From Apodospora peruviana (Eukaryota > Ascomycota > Sordariomycetes > Sordariales > Lasiosphaeriaceae), in the NCBI GenBank assembly GCA_033439685.1, contig JAUEDM010000006.1, forward strand, positions 2,480,001-2,544,000: DNA of 64,000 nt, in the 5' to 3' direction. The position numbers and the translations under genes are program-made. Positions 1 to 9,399 of the stretch are shown here, piece by piece. The notes below the pieces were generated by a model. The model was not told the DNA's origin. It worked only from the letters and a program-made list of their open reading frames with translations, and made no database searches. Numbering within the stretch: the stretch's first letter is position 1; each line of letters starts with the position of its first letter.

Positions 1-693
1 TGAAAAGGCAGTCACTTCGCCAGACGCACCGTCATTCCGAGAGGAACTCGTGCTAACCTGGACCGTCACGGGCTTAGGAGGGAAAGCCGAATGAGAATCG
101 GCGTTTGAATCCGACCGCAGACGGCTCAGCTGGGCCATGACGCCCTCGATGACGTGATCATGGTCGAGACTCTGCTGGTGCTTTCTTGTCAAAGCACAGA
201 ACTCCCTCCTGAGCTCAGCGGAGGCGTCGATAAACAGTTCGGGACAGCATGGCGAGACACCTAGGGCGGCAGCTGGAGACTGGCCTTCCAGGTCATGCTT
301 CTCTTTGTGCTTCGTGGCTAACTGGGCAATGATGGCTGCCAGCTTCTGAGCGTTCTCCTTGGAAAGCGAAGGGCTCGGGCTGCGGTTCCTTTGCGCCTGC
401 CTGTGGTTCCTTCTATCCCGATCGGACGAGAATCCCAGCCATGCATTTTCCAGCGCAATATTGTCTGCGGGAGAGAAGGGCCGCACCGGGGCCTTGGAGG
501 TCTTGGAGTCGGCCGATCCGACGATGGTAGCCGCAGACAGGGGGTCGTCGATTGGAATGGGCGAGGAGTAGAAGAACTGCGCATTGAGGGGCGGGATACC
601 TTCGAGACCATCGGGAGGTTCGGGGACGGGCACGGGAGTTAACCGGCACGAGGGGCCGAAGGCATGCGTTGCGGCGGGGGAGGACGACGACAT
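1..693 (-). CDS. N-terminal part of a probable DDHD-domain phospholipase (PA-PLA1-like), truncated by the window edge
   Basis: An open frame runs from an ATG at 693 down to base 1 without a stop, giving 231 codons. The 3' part lies outside the window. The segment PLNAQFFYSSPIPIDDPLS near residues 38-56 resembles the N-terminus I recall for fungal relatives of yeast YOR022C, which are DDHD-domain phospholipases acting on phosphatidic acid or lyso-lipids. A later stretch (SPCCPELFIDASAELRREF, about residues 145-163) also fits that recollection. The lipase GxSxG and DDHD motifs would lie beyond the edge, so enzymatic function is inferred from the N-terminus only. There is no signal peptide or membrane segment, so a cytosolic or peripheral membrane protein is expected. 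No intron is needed. Coding nature is fairly secure; the family name is moderately so. Confidence 0.55.
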   Translation of the reverse strand, partial: MSSSSPAATHAFGPSCRLTPVPVPEPPDGLEGIPPLNAQFFYSSPIPIDDPLSAATIVGSADSKTSKAPVRPFSPADNIALENAWLGFSSDRDRRNHRQAQRNRSPSPSLSKENAQKLAAIIAQLATKHKEKHDLEGQSPAAALGVSPCCPELFIDASAELRREFCALTRKHQQSLDHDHVIEGVMAQLSRLRSDSNADSHSAFPPKPVTVQVSTSSSRNDGASGEVTAFS

Positions 694-1688
694 GGTCAAG
701 CCGGGAGGAGGTAGAAGGAGGAGTGACTACCACGCGTATCAACGAAGAGAACTTGAAGTCGCGATAATAAAGGCATGTTGACCTACCGTGTGCTCAGAGC
801 GAGCGGGATCAACCATCAATCATGAGTGTGCATAGTACACTACACGAGAATCGAGGTAGTCATTCGGCGGCACCGCGTTATTGTTCCTTACCACGAGGTA
901 TCGACACATGGCTAAGGTATGTTAACTGACTGTCGGTGTCCGCTGGCAAAGTCGTATTAGGTGTTCCTAAAGGCCTAGACGGGATGGTAAGGTAGCCTTG
1001 TCGTGTTGTTGGACCACGGGTGATGACGTCGGGTGTGGTTAGGTTGCTCTCTTCCAGGTTCCCCGGCAGTGGACAGTGGACAGTGGTGCCTGCCGCACGC
1101 TAATAAAACCCAAGGGCACCCCGGGCGCCTGGGCACTCGCCCCCACGTGCCCCCCTATGTACTGTACACCAACTCCACGCTTCTTCACTGGAATGTTCTT
1201 CTTTCAACCCCAAAGCCAACATCAATCACGATGTTAGGTAACTGTCACCAGGCCAGAGACAACGACGATACCGACGCACCTCTATGATTGATTCTAAGGT
1301 GAACACGTGATTAACAGGGTGTTCATTTATAGATAGTACTCCATTTTTTTTAATAAAGGAGCAGTAAAGCCGAAGCACATCGCGTCGAAAGGGCGGGATT
1401 GTTGCAACTAACCTGTGTCCGAGGCATGGGAAATCTAAACGTTGACGTTAAAAGAATATGGGTTTTTTTTGGGCGTTCCGACCCGTGAAATGAAGCGTCT
1501 CTAAATTTTGTCTATCATCACATGTAATATCATTCTTTACTGCCTAATAACAAATCGACCCGATGTATGCTCAATCACAGATCACTTTTTTCTGTCTAGA
1601 TATCAGGGGAGGATAGCAAAAAGTAAACACCGCGTTCGTGCCAAAAAGTTGACAACAACAACATCATATGCTGGTGTTCATGATATCT
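694..1688. other. Intergenic region between the DDHD gene and tRNA-Arg
   Basis: About 1 kb with no convincing coding frame. It holds the putative promoter of the leftward DDHD gene and short T-rich runs near 1346 and 1461. No tRNA-like fold other than the one at 1689-1760 was seen. Confidence 0.6.
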
Positions 1689-1760
1689 CGATCCACCCAG
1701 GGGTCGAACCTGGAACCTCCTGATTCGTAGTCAGACGCTCTGCCATTGAGCCAGCGGACC
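1689..1760 (-). tRNA. tRNA-Arg (anticodon ACG)
   Basis: Read on the minus strand, 72 nt fold into a full cloverleaf. The acceptor stem is GGTCCGC paired with GTGGATC, with two G-U pairs. The D arm is GCTC/GAGC and the anticodon stem is TCTGA/TCAGG with loop CTACGAA. The T arm is CCAGG/CCTGG with loop TTCGACC, and the discriminator base is G. Loop positions 34-36 read ACG, so after A34-to-inosine editing it would decode CGU, CGC and CGA. There is no intron and no encoded CCA, as expected in a eukaryote. The A and B box promoter elements lie inside the gene. Confidence 0.95.
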
Positions 1761-1955
1761 GTGTCGTGCTGTGGTAAATCCACTTCAGCGAACTTGATGT
1801 GAAATGCTGATGCTGTTTGTTATTATGAAGCCGAGGTTGCTATTCTGCTTGAAATTGTCTGGTATCGAGGAGATGGTGGAGCTTGGAATAGGGGTGTTCC
1901 CTGTCCAAGTACGTGACAAGTTGCGTCTTTCTCTTCAGAAGGGGCTCTCAGCCTC

Positions 1956-3208
1956 TCAGTCGTCGTCGAGCTCGCGGCCGTTCATAATCTCGACGACTAG
2001 AAAGGCGACGTAGCCACAAAGCATAACGCAACCCATCCAGCGCCTCCCGCCCACAAGCACAATGATGAAAATCACCACCGCGGATAGCCACATCACCAGC
2101 GCCTCAAACATGGTAAACCCAAGCTGCAGCTGGCTCGCATCTCCCCACAGGAAAAGTACACCTCCGCAGAGCGTCACCAGAAATATGTTGGAGCCCACCG
2201 TGTTGGCGACCATGATACCTGGTTGATGCCGTACACCGCCTAGGATTGCAACAAACTTCTCCGGGAGAGTTGTCGCCAGAGAAAGGATCGTGGTGCCGAC
2301 CACTGTGCTGGACAGCGCCAGCTCATGGCCGATCGTCGAAGCACTGTGCGCGATGATGTAGCTCGAGACCAATAGGGCAGCGAGGCCCATTCCAAGTCGG
2401 AAGAGGTGGTAGCGCATCGACTTTGGCCGTGGTATGTTTTTCACAACACGAAGCTTCGACTTCTTCGGTCTAGTCACCTTGGAGGGTCTAGGCCCGCTCA
2501 GCAAGCTTAGTTGGTGGCCGTTGCCCTCAGCCTTGCTCCAACGCCCACGTCCCTGCTCCTCGCCATTGCGGTCATCCCCCTCACTCGCACTCTCGTCTTC
2601 GTCATCCGAATCGCTATCCCCCTCGTTACCGTCACTATCGCTGTCGCTGTCCGAATCGTCTTCAGGAGCCGTGAGCGTGCCCCGGTAGATGAGTGAACAC
2701 ACCGACCCCACATAGACGACGAAGGCGACGATTAGAAACGAACCGGCAACCCATTTCAGAGTCGAATTCAGGGTCGTCAGAAGGATGAGGTAAATCGAGG
2801 TCAGAGCTAAAAGAACTGCCGTGTAGATTTTCGAACTGCGATCGAATTCGGCCTTGTTCATGAACAGAAGCCCCAGCGAGAATGAGGCAAGAATATTGGC
2901 GATAGATGAGCCGACCAAGTTACCAAGGGCAAGATTCGAGTTCTTTTGGCTCAGAGCAACAGAGATCACGACGAGCTACGAATGTTGTTAGGGTTAGCAA
3001 AAGCTACGGGCGTATCCCGATCGCGGCTTGGACATACCTCTTCCCATTCTGCACCGCAAGTGAGCAAGCCCACAAGAGTCGGGGAGACATTGAGTCTCTT
3101 GGCAACAATGGCGGTATGGTCGATGAATTTGTCGGCGCCATATTCGAGGAGGAAGAGGCCGGCAATAAAGGACGACAGGTTGAAGAGTAAGGAGTCGACG
3201 CTCGGCAT
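1956..3208 (-). CDS. Na+/Ca2+-exchanger-type cation antiporter (CaCA superfamily), two exons
   Basis: Exons are 3208-3038 and 2975-1956, giving 396 residues. The 61-nt intron has a GTATGT donor, an internal GCTAAC and a TAG acceptor; phase is 0. The protein has the two inverted Na_Ca_ex halves of the superfamily. Alpha-1, around residues 52-85, contains GAEWEEL followed by GNLVGSSIANI and spans the splice joint. Alpha-2, around residue 280 onward, contains GTTILSLATTLPEKF and later NTVGSNIF. The central cytosolic loop, about residues 160-195, is an Asp/Ser/Glu-rich run that could be a phosphorylation or Ca2+-sensing segment. The likely role is exchange of Ca2+ (or another divalent ion) across an organelle or plasma membrane. 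The co-ion cannot be told from sequence. The first in-frame ATG is at 3208; the frame upstream has no ATG. Confidence 0.85.
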
Positions 3209-4719
3209 GATGGGCAGCTGGCTGTCGGTGGCAATGGCGTAAATGAGTGACTGGAGTTGGTTCAAGACCACGCGCAACCGCGTCAGGAATTAAATCGCGG
3301 ACATGAGTGAATCCTGATTCTAAATCGTCTCAACGCGATCGATACAATTCCAAAGGTGGTGGTGTCGGCTTCCTTCCCTCCCGATTCCGAGCTTACAGAA
3401 CGTAGGAAAGTGCAAAAGAGTGAACGGGGGAGAGACGACGGAGAACCATTGAGGCTGGATAAAACAAAGGGGGTCAATTTCACGTGGGCACGATGACGCC
3501 CTGGGAGCTGGGATGGGAGGGTGAGGGCTTGGCAATCGCTCTCATCAACTCCCAATCCAGTGGCACAGGCGGCGGCCGCATGGATATTAAACTGCAATGC
3601 ATGTGCTCACCCAAAGCGGTAAATTGCGTGAGCAACTATTGATGACAACCTGGAAGGTACCACCTATTGAAGCCCAGAGGGAGGTTCCCGGTTGTCTTTT
3701 TGACAGCGGTTCCTCCAATCACTGGCGGACGCAAAACTTCGGTCACTCAAGTTTGTTGAGCGACGCGATTGTCGAAGAACACGAGGAGTGCTTATGGTAA
3801 TCTCACTTTCCACGTTCTTTTTTTCCAGCCTCCGTTCCTCTGCTCTTTCTTATCCAATGCAGGTACGGAGTTCCAGCTTTTATCTGGGATCATGTCTCAC
3901 CAATTGCAGGCATTGTTCCTTCTCATGAGGATTGACAGACAATCGCGCCTTCCAATGATGGCGGGATGATGCAGCGACGAGGGAGGGCTGGGCTGCATTT
4001 CGGGAAGGTGGCACCATGTGCTCTGCTTCCTCCCCGGAGCTCGGCATCAAACCAGGTTGATGTGCAGTCTCGGATCCTTTCTCAATCGCAGAGGTCTCTA
4101 GCAAACACGCGTGTTCGGTTTACAAAGCCGTGGCGTGCTGCTGAGCAAGCTGCCAAAATGGTGGCCTGCAGGCTTTCTTCATCAACGGTTCTATCTGACT
4201 CCCTTGCTTTTTCTCCTCTTGTCATTCCACTGTATATCTGGCCCAGGGCCGTTCACGCACTTATCTGGTTAGTCTAAGCCGTCCAATTGTGGCTGCAGTT
4301 CAGAAGACGCCATGCTTGCGACTCTGCCTACAGCCGCCCAGCATGCAAACCACTTCCGCTGCCTCCCTCCCTGTTGCGGTCTGTCTGTCCAACCACTTCC
4401 TGCCGGTCGGCCCCGCTGCAGCTTGATGTGATAGATGTCCCCGCTCCCGGCGGTGACGGCGAGCAGCCGGTGGGCTCTTTGCTGTTGCTGGCATGGTATA
4501 TAAGCGCATATCTCGCCACTGGCAATCCCAGGGTGTGATATTATTCACTCTACTTAACCATAGGTTTGGGCGGTATCTCGAAAGGCATTAATTACCTACC
4601 TACCGAGCTGCCTATGAGGGCCGTCCCAGACATTGTCACCTCACCCTTCTGTCCTTGGCCGCTGCTCTCCCGTGACGGCGATCGGGAGCCGAGAATCCGA
4701 CTGACTCGCCCCTACGAAG
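3209..4719. other. Shared upstream region of the divergent cation antiporter and Nramp genes
   Basis: About 1.5 kb between two divergently transcribed ion transporter genes. Short frames here lack domain signatures and look incidental. A TATA-like box sits at 4497-4504. A short TACCTACCTACC tract occurs near 4590. Co-regulation of the two transporters is possible but not shown. Confidence 0.5.
4497..4504 (+). promoter_or_regulatory. Candidate TATA box of the Nramp gene
   Basis: TATATAAG lies 216 bases before the Nramp ATG at 4720. It is a good match to the TATA consensus and sits on the coding strand. No other element was identified, so its use is an inference. Confidence 0.35.
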
Positions 4720-6455
4720 ATGGCGACCAACACAGATCCCGATATCCAGGTAATGCCAGTGGCCCGGGACGATGAGAAGAAGTCTGTGCTCGCCGAGGTC
4801 TTCTCCTCCACCCCCAGTGAACCGACCCGGAATGGGCCGCTGGCGACATTGAAGGAGACGCTCAGATTCCGGCGCACGACCACCGAACAAGCACCGTGCC
4901 AGGTATATCAAACCGAGACGCCTCCTCCATCCGGCTCTGGTTCCGTGCTCACCAAAATACGGAGATTCCTGGTGTTTCTCGGCCCCGGGGCCGTCATCAG
5001 CGTCGCCTATGTCGACCCTGACAATTACCAGACCGCCATTTCATCGGGGAGCGAGTTCCAGTATAAACTACTTTTCATGGTGCTGGTCTCCAACCTCATC
5101 GCCATATATATCCAGGTGAGACCGGCTTCAACTGTCTAGCTATGAAGGGTTGACCTAACGGTGCGGCGCAGTCTCTCTGTGTGAAGCTGGGTACTGTCAC
5201 CGGCATGGATCTCGCCCAGATGAACCACCGGTGGCTTCCCCGTTGGCTTGAACTGATAATATACGTTATTGCCGAGGCCAGCATCATCGCTACCGATCTT
5301 GGCCAGGTTATTGGCACCGCCATCGCCCTCAACATACTCATCCCAAAGCTACCTCTTCCTGCTGCCTGTGTTATCTCCGTCGTCGAAACTCTTCTTGTCC
5401 TCCTGTTCTACACACCAGAGGGCCAGCTCCGCCGCATCCGTCTCTTCGAGATTTTTGTCGGCTTACTTGTTATTGTCGTCTTCGTAACCATTTGCGTGGC
5501 GCTCTCCATGGTCTCAGCCTCGCCCAGAGATGTCTTCCGTGGTTACGTTCCATCTCGGGAGATTTTCGTTGACACGGGTCTCTACGCTTCCTGTGCCATC
5601 CTGGGCGGAACACTCATGCCCCACGCCTTGTACGTGGGGACGGCGCTCTCGCGCGCCCGTCTGCATGATTTCGACACCAAGAACTCCCTCACGCCGCAAG
5701 ACAGCCCCAGTTCGAGCTCCGACACGCTGAGCTACCGCCCGTCTTACCGTGCCATCAAGGCGTGTCTCAACTACTCCATCGCCGAGCTAAGCCTCACGCT
5801 GTTCACAGTCGCCATCTTTGTCAACTCGGCGCTGGTCATTATTTCCGGCGCGGCGTTTTATCGCGTGCCTGGTGCGGATGCCAATGGCGACATCGGCGGC
5901 GTGGTCGGTGGTGGCGCCGACCTGGATAGAAGAGGCGCCGAAGAGCCTGCCGAATTCAGCGACGACCTGTATGACCTGTATGACCTCTTCAGCAACACAA
6001 TCACCCCGGCTGCGGGCACCATGTTTGCGATGTCGTTGCTTTTCTCCGGCATCAGCGCCGGCATCGTATCCACGATGGCTGGCCAGATCGTCATGGAAGG
6101 AGCCCTAAATATTCGTGTCTCACCGTTCTTACGCCGCCTCATCACCCGCTGCGTTGCTATCATCCCGGCCTTGGTCATTGCGCTCGCCGTCGGGCAGTCC
6201 GGTCTGTCGAAGGCCATGGTGGCCTGCAACTATCTATTGGCGGTTGCTCTCGTCCCTATCACGTTCCCGATTGTCTACTACACTTGCTTCTCCAAGTACA
6301 TGAAGGTCTCGACGGACGACGGGACCGGGACTGTCGACTTCAAAAATCATATCGTAACAGCGGTTGTAGGATGGTTTTTATGGTTGCTGGTCGCGGTGAT
6401 GGATATTGCCACGATCGTCCTCGTGGGGCTTGGAATTACGCATGATGACGGTTGA
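4720..6455 (+). CDS. Nramp-family divalent metal transporter (Mn/Fe, SMF-like), two exons
   Basis: Exons are 4720-5115 and 5172-6455, giving 559 residues. The 56-nt intron has a GTGAGA donor, CTAAC and a CAG acceptor; phase is 0. After a 90-residue cytosolic N-terminus, TM1 carries DPDNYQTAISSG at the metal site. TM6 carries MPHALYVG around residue 279. GSVTGMDLAQ-like sequence (GTVTGMDLAQMN) follows the splice joint, as usual for fungal SMF proteins. Asp and Asn of the canonical DPGN motif and the TM6 Met are present, so proton-coupled import of Mn2+ and related metals is expected. The usual Gly of DPGN is Asp here. A loop near residues 240-275 holds a DLYDLYDLF repeat. Plasma membrane versus vacuole or endosome location cannot be told. 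Confidence 0.92.
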
Positions 6456-7053
6456 AGTGCTCGGGATATAAGAGCATATTTCTACGGTGGTAGAGGAATT
6501 GATAAGATTCTTCTTCTGGGCGGGTATATATGAGACATATGAAGGTTAACTGGATATATAAAGGGAAGGAAGGAAATATGGGCTAAATACGACACGGCGT
6601 TCTTGAGCAACTTTAGTAGTACATACCTACCAAGGTTGGTACTAATGATACCTGACAATGATCAATCAGATTCTGTCCCACAACTATGCATGCGCCTCTC
6701 CACGCCTTGGATAATGATGCTGTTCGTCCAAAGACATTCGAGAAGCTCGAGAAGCTCGAGAAGCAACAAAGATCCAAAGACAACAATGCGGCACGCCAGG
6801 TGAAAGGAAAAAAGGGGGTCAGATGGGGTATCGATGAACATATTAACACCCCCTGATAATATGTACAGTGATACGCAGATAGCTGACAGGTCGCGAGAAA
6901 AAACCCTTAGGCACGCTATCAGCGCTCTGCACTCCAGCAGCGATAAATCTTCTAGAAAACAGTACCTCCATTCCCGTCATCATTATTTCAGTCATTTCAT
7001 CTCGCTCATCACATCCCTCATTAGGTACACAGTGAACGTCAAAACCGTCGAAA
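6456..7053. other. Intergenic region at the 3' ends of the Nramp and AT-hook genes
   Basis: Two convergent genes end on either side. The stretch is A+T-rich with TATATAAA-like words near 6555 that are probably 3' UTR or incidental. A short GAGAAGCTC direct repeat occurs near 6740-6765. No coding frame is supported. Confidence 0.5.
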
Positions 7054-9399
7054 CTATTTCTTTAACGACTTTAACAGCGGCGCTATCCTCGACCTCTTGC
7101 TCAAACCCACTCGATAGCCAACCTTTCCGGCGGGAGTCATTATCACCCCCGGCGTAGTAGAAGAGAATTTAGGAGTCGAAGCAGCAGCCGATTTCGCTGC
7201 TTCTTGCTTTGGCTGCTGTTCGTTCTCTTTCGTCTCGCTGTCCGGCAGTCCTGATGCCTCATCAGGTGCCGCAAGGGAGCCAGCAGACTTTTGAGAATTG
7301 TGCGATGTGTCGGCAAGAGGCTGTTGCTGCTTGTCTGCCGCGGCAGGATCGAAGTCATCATCATTATCTGCTAGGACTTTTTTTTTTTTTTTTCGTCCTC
7401 TGAAAGCAGCAGCACCTTTGTCGTTCTTGTTGCCTGACTTTGGTGGAATCACGACATCGTCTCCATCGTCCTCGCTGTCGACAATATGTTTTGCATCGTG
7501 GTTCACAGATTCGTTGTCCTCAACAGTCTTTACTTTTGCAGCCACCCCAGATTTTCGAGGCCGCCCACGTCCTCGCTTCTTCGTGACGGGCCCCAAGTAA
7601 TTCTGTAGCGCGTCCTCCTCGTCCTCCACGGTAGTATCTTCAAGCACGGGGGCCTCCTTTCTCTTGGGTCGTCCTCTCTTCAGAAGTGGTGGATTCGGGA
7701 CTTCCTCTACTATCTCATTAAAATTGTTGTCGTCCTCGTCGTTGAGAACGGATGCTTCTTCAAATACAGTCTCCTTTCTCTTTCGTCCCCTCTTCGATGC
7801 TGCGGGAGTCGGAATCTCTTGCAATTTCTGCGGAAGATCGAGATCGTCCCGGAAGACAGGCTCTTCTTCATTTACAGGTTCCTTTCTCTTGCGTCCCCTC
7901 TTCCTTTTCGGCGGGTTTATCTCTTGGAGCGCAAGGGTAGTAGTATCAACCGAATCTCCCCCCGAAGGTTGCATGTCCTTCACTGGATCCACACCGATGC
8001 TGACGCCTTCATCACCGACTGTATGTTGCTGCTGTGTGTTAGGGAGAGTACTCTGCGACTCTCCCCGGGGCGCTTCGTAAACCTGTTGAGTACTGTCTAA
8101 AACAATGGGGTTTCCATAGTGACCCTGAGGGTCGGAATAGCGCCCATCCTGTGTTTGTTTCGTGCTCCGCCTCGTAGTTCGCGACACAACGGGCGACTCA
8201 GCCTGGGAGGACGACGGTATTTGCGCCGCCCTCGACCGAGTAGATCGCGCCGATGCCCCAGCCAGAATGTCAGGAGACGATGGCTGATACTGTGGAACTG
8301 AGCTAGTAGGCTCTCTCGCCGAGTCAAGTAGACCCTCACGGCCGGATGAAGCTGCGAACCGGCTCGGGGTTGGATAAGGAATTGTCGTCGCCCCACTAGA
8401 CTTGTAGGCGTTGAGAGCTGGCTGTCCAGCGGCATCGGAGGAAGGGGGCACCATTGCGTACTCTTGCTTCTGGCTAGCTGTCAAGGCACTTGGGGCAATG
8501 TAGAGCGATGTCAAAGTAGCTGGCATGTCGGAGGAGCCATCCGCAATGCTGCTGGTAGTACCGCGGCCTCGCTGACTGCTGCGTTTCTCAGAATTGTTGC
8601 TCTCCTCCGTCTGCTGAGCGAATGCAGAAGTTGGATCCTGGCTCTGTCGCGCGGAGCTGGACTGCGCAGCTCGCTTCGGTCTCTTTGCGGGACGGATAGG
8701 CGACATACTGGCGGTACCTGGAAAGTCGTAGATATCAGGGGCAGCACCTCCAGGCGACATCTGCGGGGCATCTGGTCGTGCATCGTCCTGAGGACTGGAC
8801 TGCTGTCCGGCTCGCTGTCGCTTGCCGTTGGACTTCATGGCTCTTGTCTGCGATCTGGTCGCACTCCCGACTATTCTGCTGAGTGTCGACGGGGGACTGC
8901 TGGGAACAGCCCAGGGATCCGTCTGCCCGCCTGTACCTCCCTTCCTTGGGGTAGTGATCTGGGTCAGGTCGTCGACATCCTTGAGGCTGGTCTGTTTCGG
9001 CTTCTTGGCCTTTCGAGTCCCAGGGACCGGGTCGGTAATTGAGCTGAGTGACGATTGTCCTTTCGTCTCCGGCTTGTCTTTGACACGTCTTCCTGGCGAT
9101 GTGATCGTGCCCGAGGACAGTGAGGCTACCGCCGCGTCTGTAGGCAGGACAGCAGGATCATCTGCGCCGCCAACAGTTTCCTGCCCCTCGTAGACGCGCC
9201 GAAAGAAGGACGGATCGGTCGAACCGGTGCTGTGGTGGCCTGTTGAATGCTGAGGCGCGTCGCCGTCGTGGTTGACTTGGACGCCTTGAGGGACTTGAGG
9301 GACCGGCTCAGGCTCTGTTGCCTGGTCAAGTGTAACATCAATTGACTCGAGATCGTCGCCGTCGTCATCCGAGTCGAGAATCTCTCGTATGGGGGCCAT
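7054..9399 (-). CDS. AT-hook, largely disordered nuclear protein
   Basis: A single exon of 781 residues from the ATG at 9399. The frame extends upstream to about 9534 but without an ATG. The sequence is rich in Ser, Pro, Glu, Asp and Gln and lacks a globular domain. Four basic AT-hook-like cores occur at about residues 500, 535, 573 and 608: KRGRKRKE twice, KRGRPKRKE, and KRGRGRPRKSG. Acidic linkers of 34-38 residues separate them. A lysine run follows near residue 670, encoded by a T16 tract at 7378-7393. The C-terminus (TPAGKVGYRVGLSKRSRIAP) is ordered-looking and probably the conserved tail. AT-hooks bind the minor groove of AT-rich DNA, so a chromatin role is likely. The specific function is unknown. 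Confidence 0.8.
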   Translation of the reverse strand: MAPIREILDSDDDGDDLESIDVTLDQATEPEPVPQVPQGVQVNHDGDAPQHSTGHHSTGSTDPSFFRRVYEGQETVGGADDPAVLPTDAAVASLSSGTITSPGRRVKDKPETKGQSSLSSITDPVPGTRKAKKPKQTSLKDVDDLTQITTPRKGGTGGQTDPWAVPSSPPSTLSRIVGSATRSQTRAMKSNGKRQRAGQQSSPQDDARPDAPQMSPGGAAPDIYDFPGTASMSPIRPAKRPKRAAQSSSARQSQDPTSAFAQQTEESNNSEKRSSQRGRGTTSSIADGSSDMPATLTSLYIAPSALTASQKQEYAMVPPSSDAAGQPALNAYKSSGATTIPYPTPSRFAASSGREGLLDSAREPTSSVPQYQPSSPDILAGASARSTRSRAAQIPSSSQAESPVVSRTTRRSTKQTQDGRYSDPQGHYGNPIVLDSTQQVYEAPRGESQSTLPNTQQQHTVGDEGVSIGVDPVKDMQPSGGDSVDTTTLALQEINPPKRKRGRKRKEPVNEEEPVFRDDLDLPQKLQEIPTPAASKRGRKRKETVFEEASVLNDEDDNNFNEIVEEVPNPPLLKRGRPKRKEAPVLEDTTVEDEEDALQNYLGPVTKKRGRGRPRKSGVAAKVKTVEDNESVNHDAKHIVDSEDDGDDVVIPPKSGNKNDKGAAAFRGRKKKKKVLADNDDDFDPAAADKQQQPLADTSHNSQKSAGSLAAPDEASGLPDSETKENEQQPKQEAAKSAAASTPKFSSTTPGVIMTPAGKVGYRVGLSKRSRIAPLLKSLKK

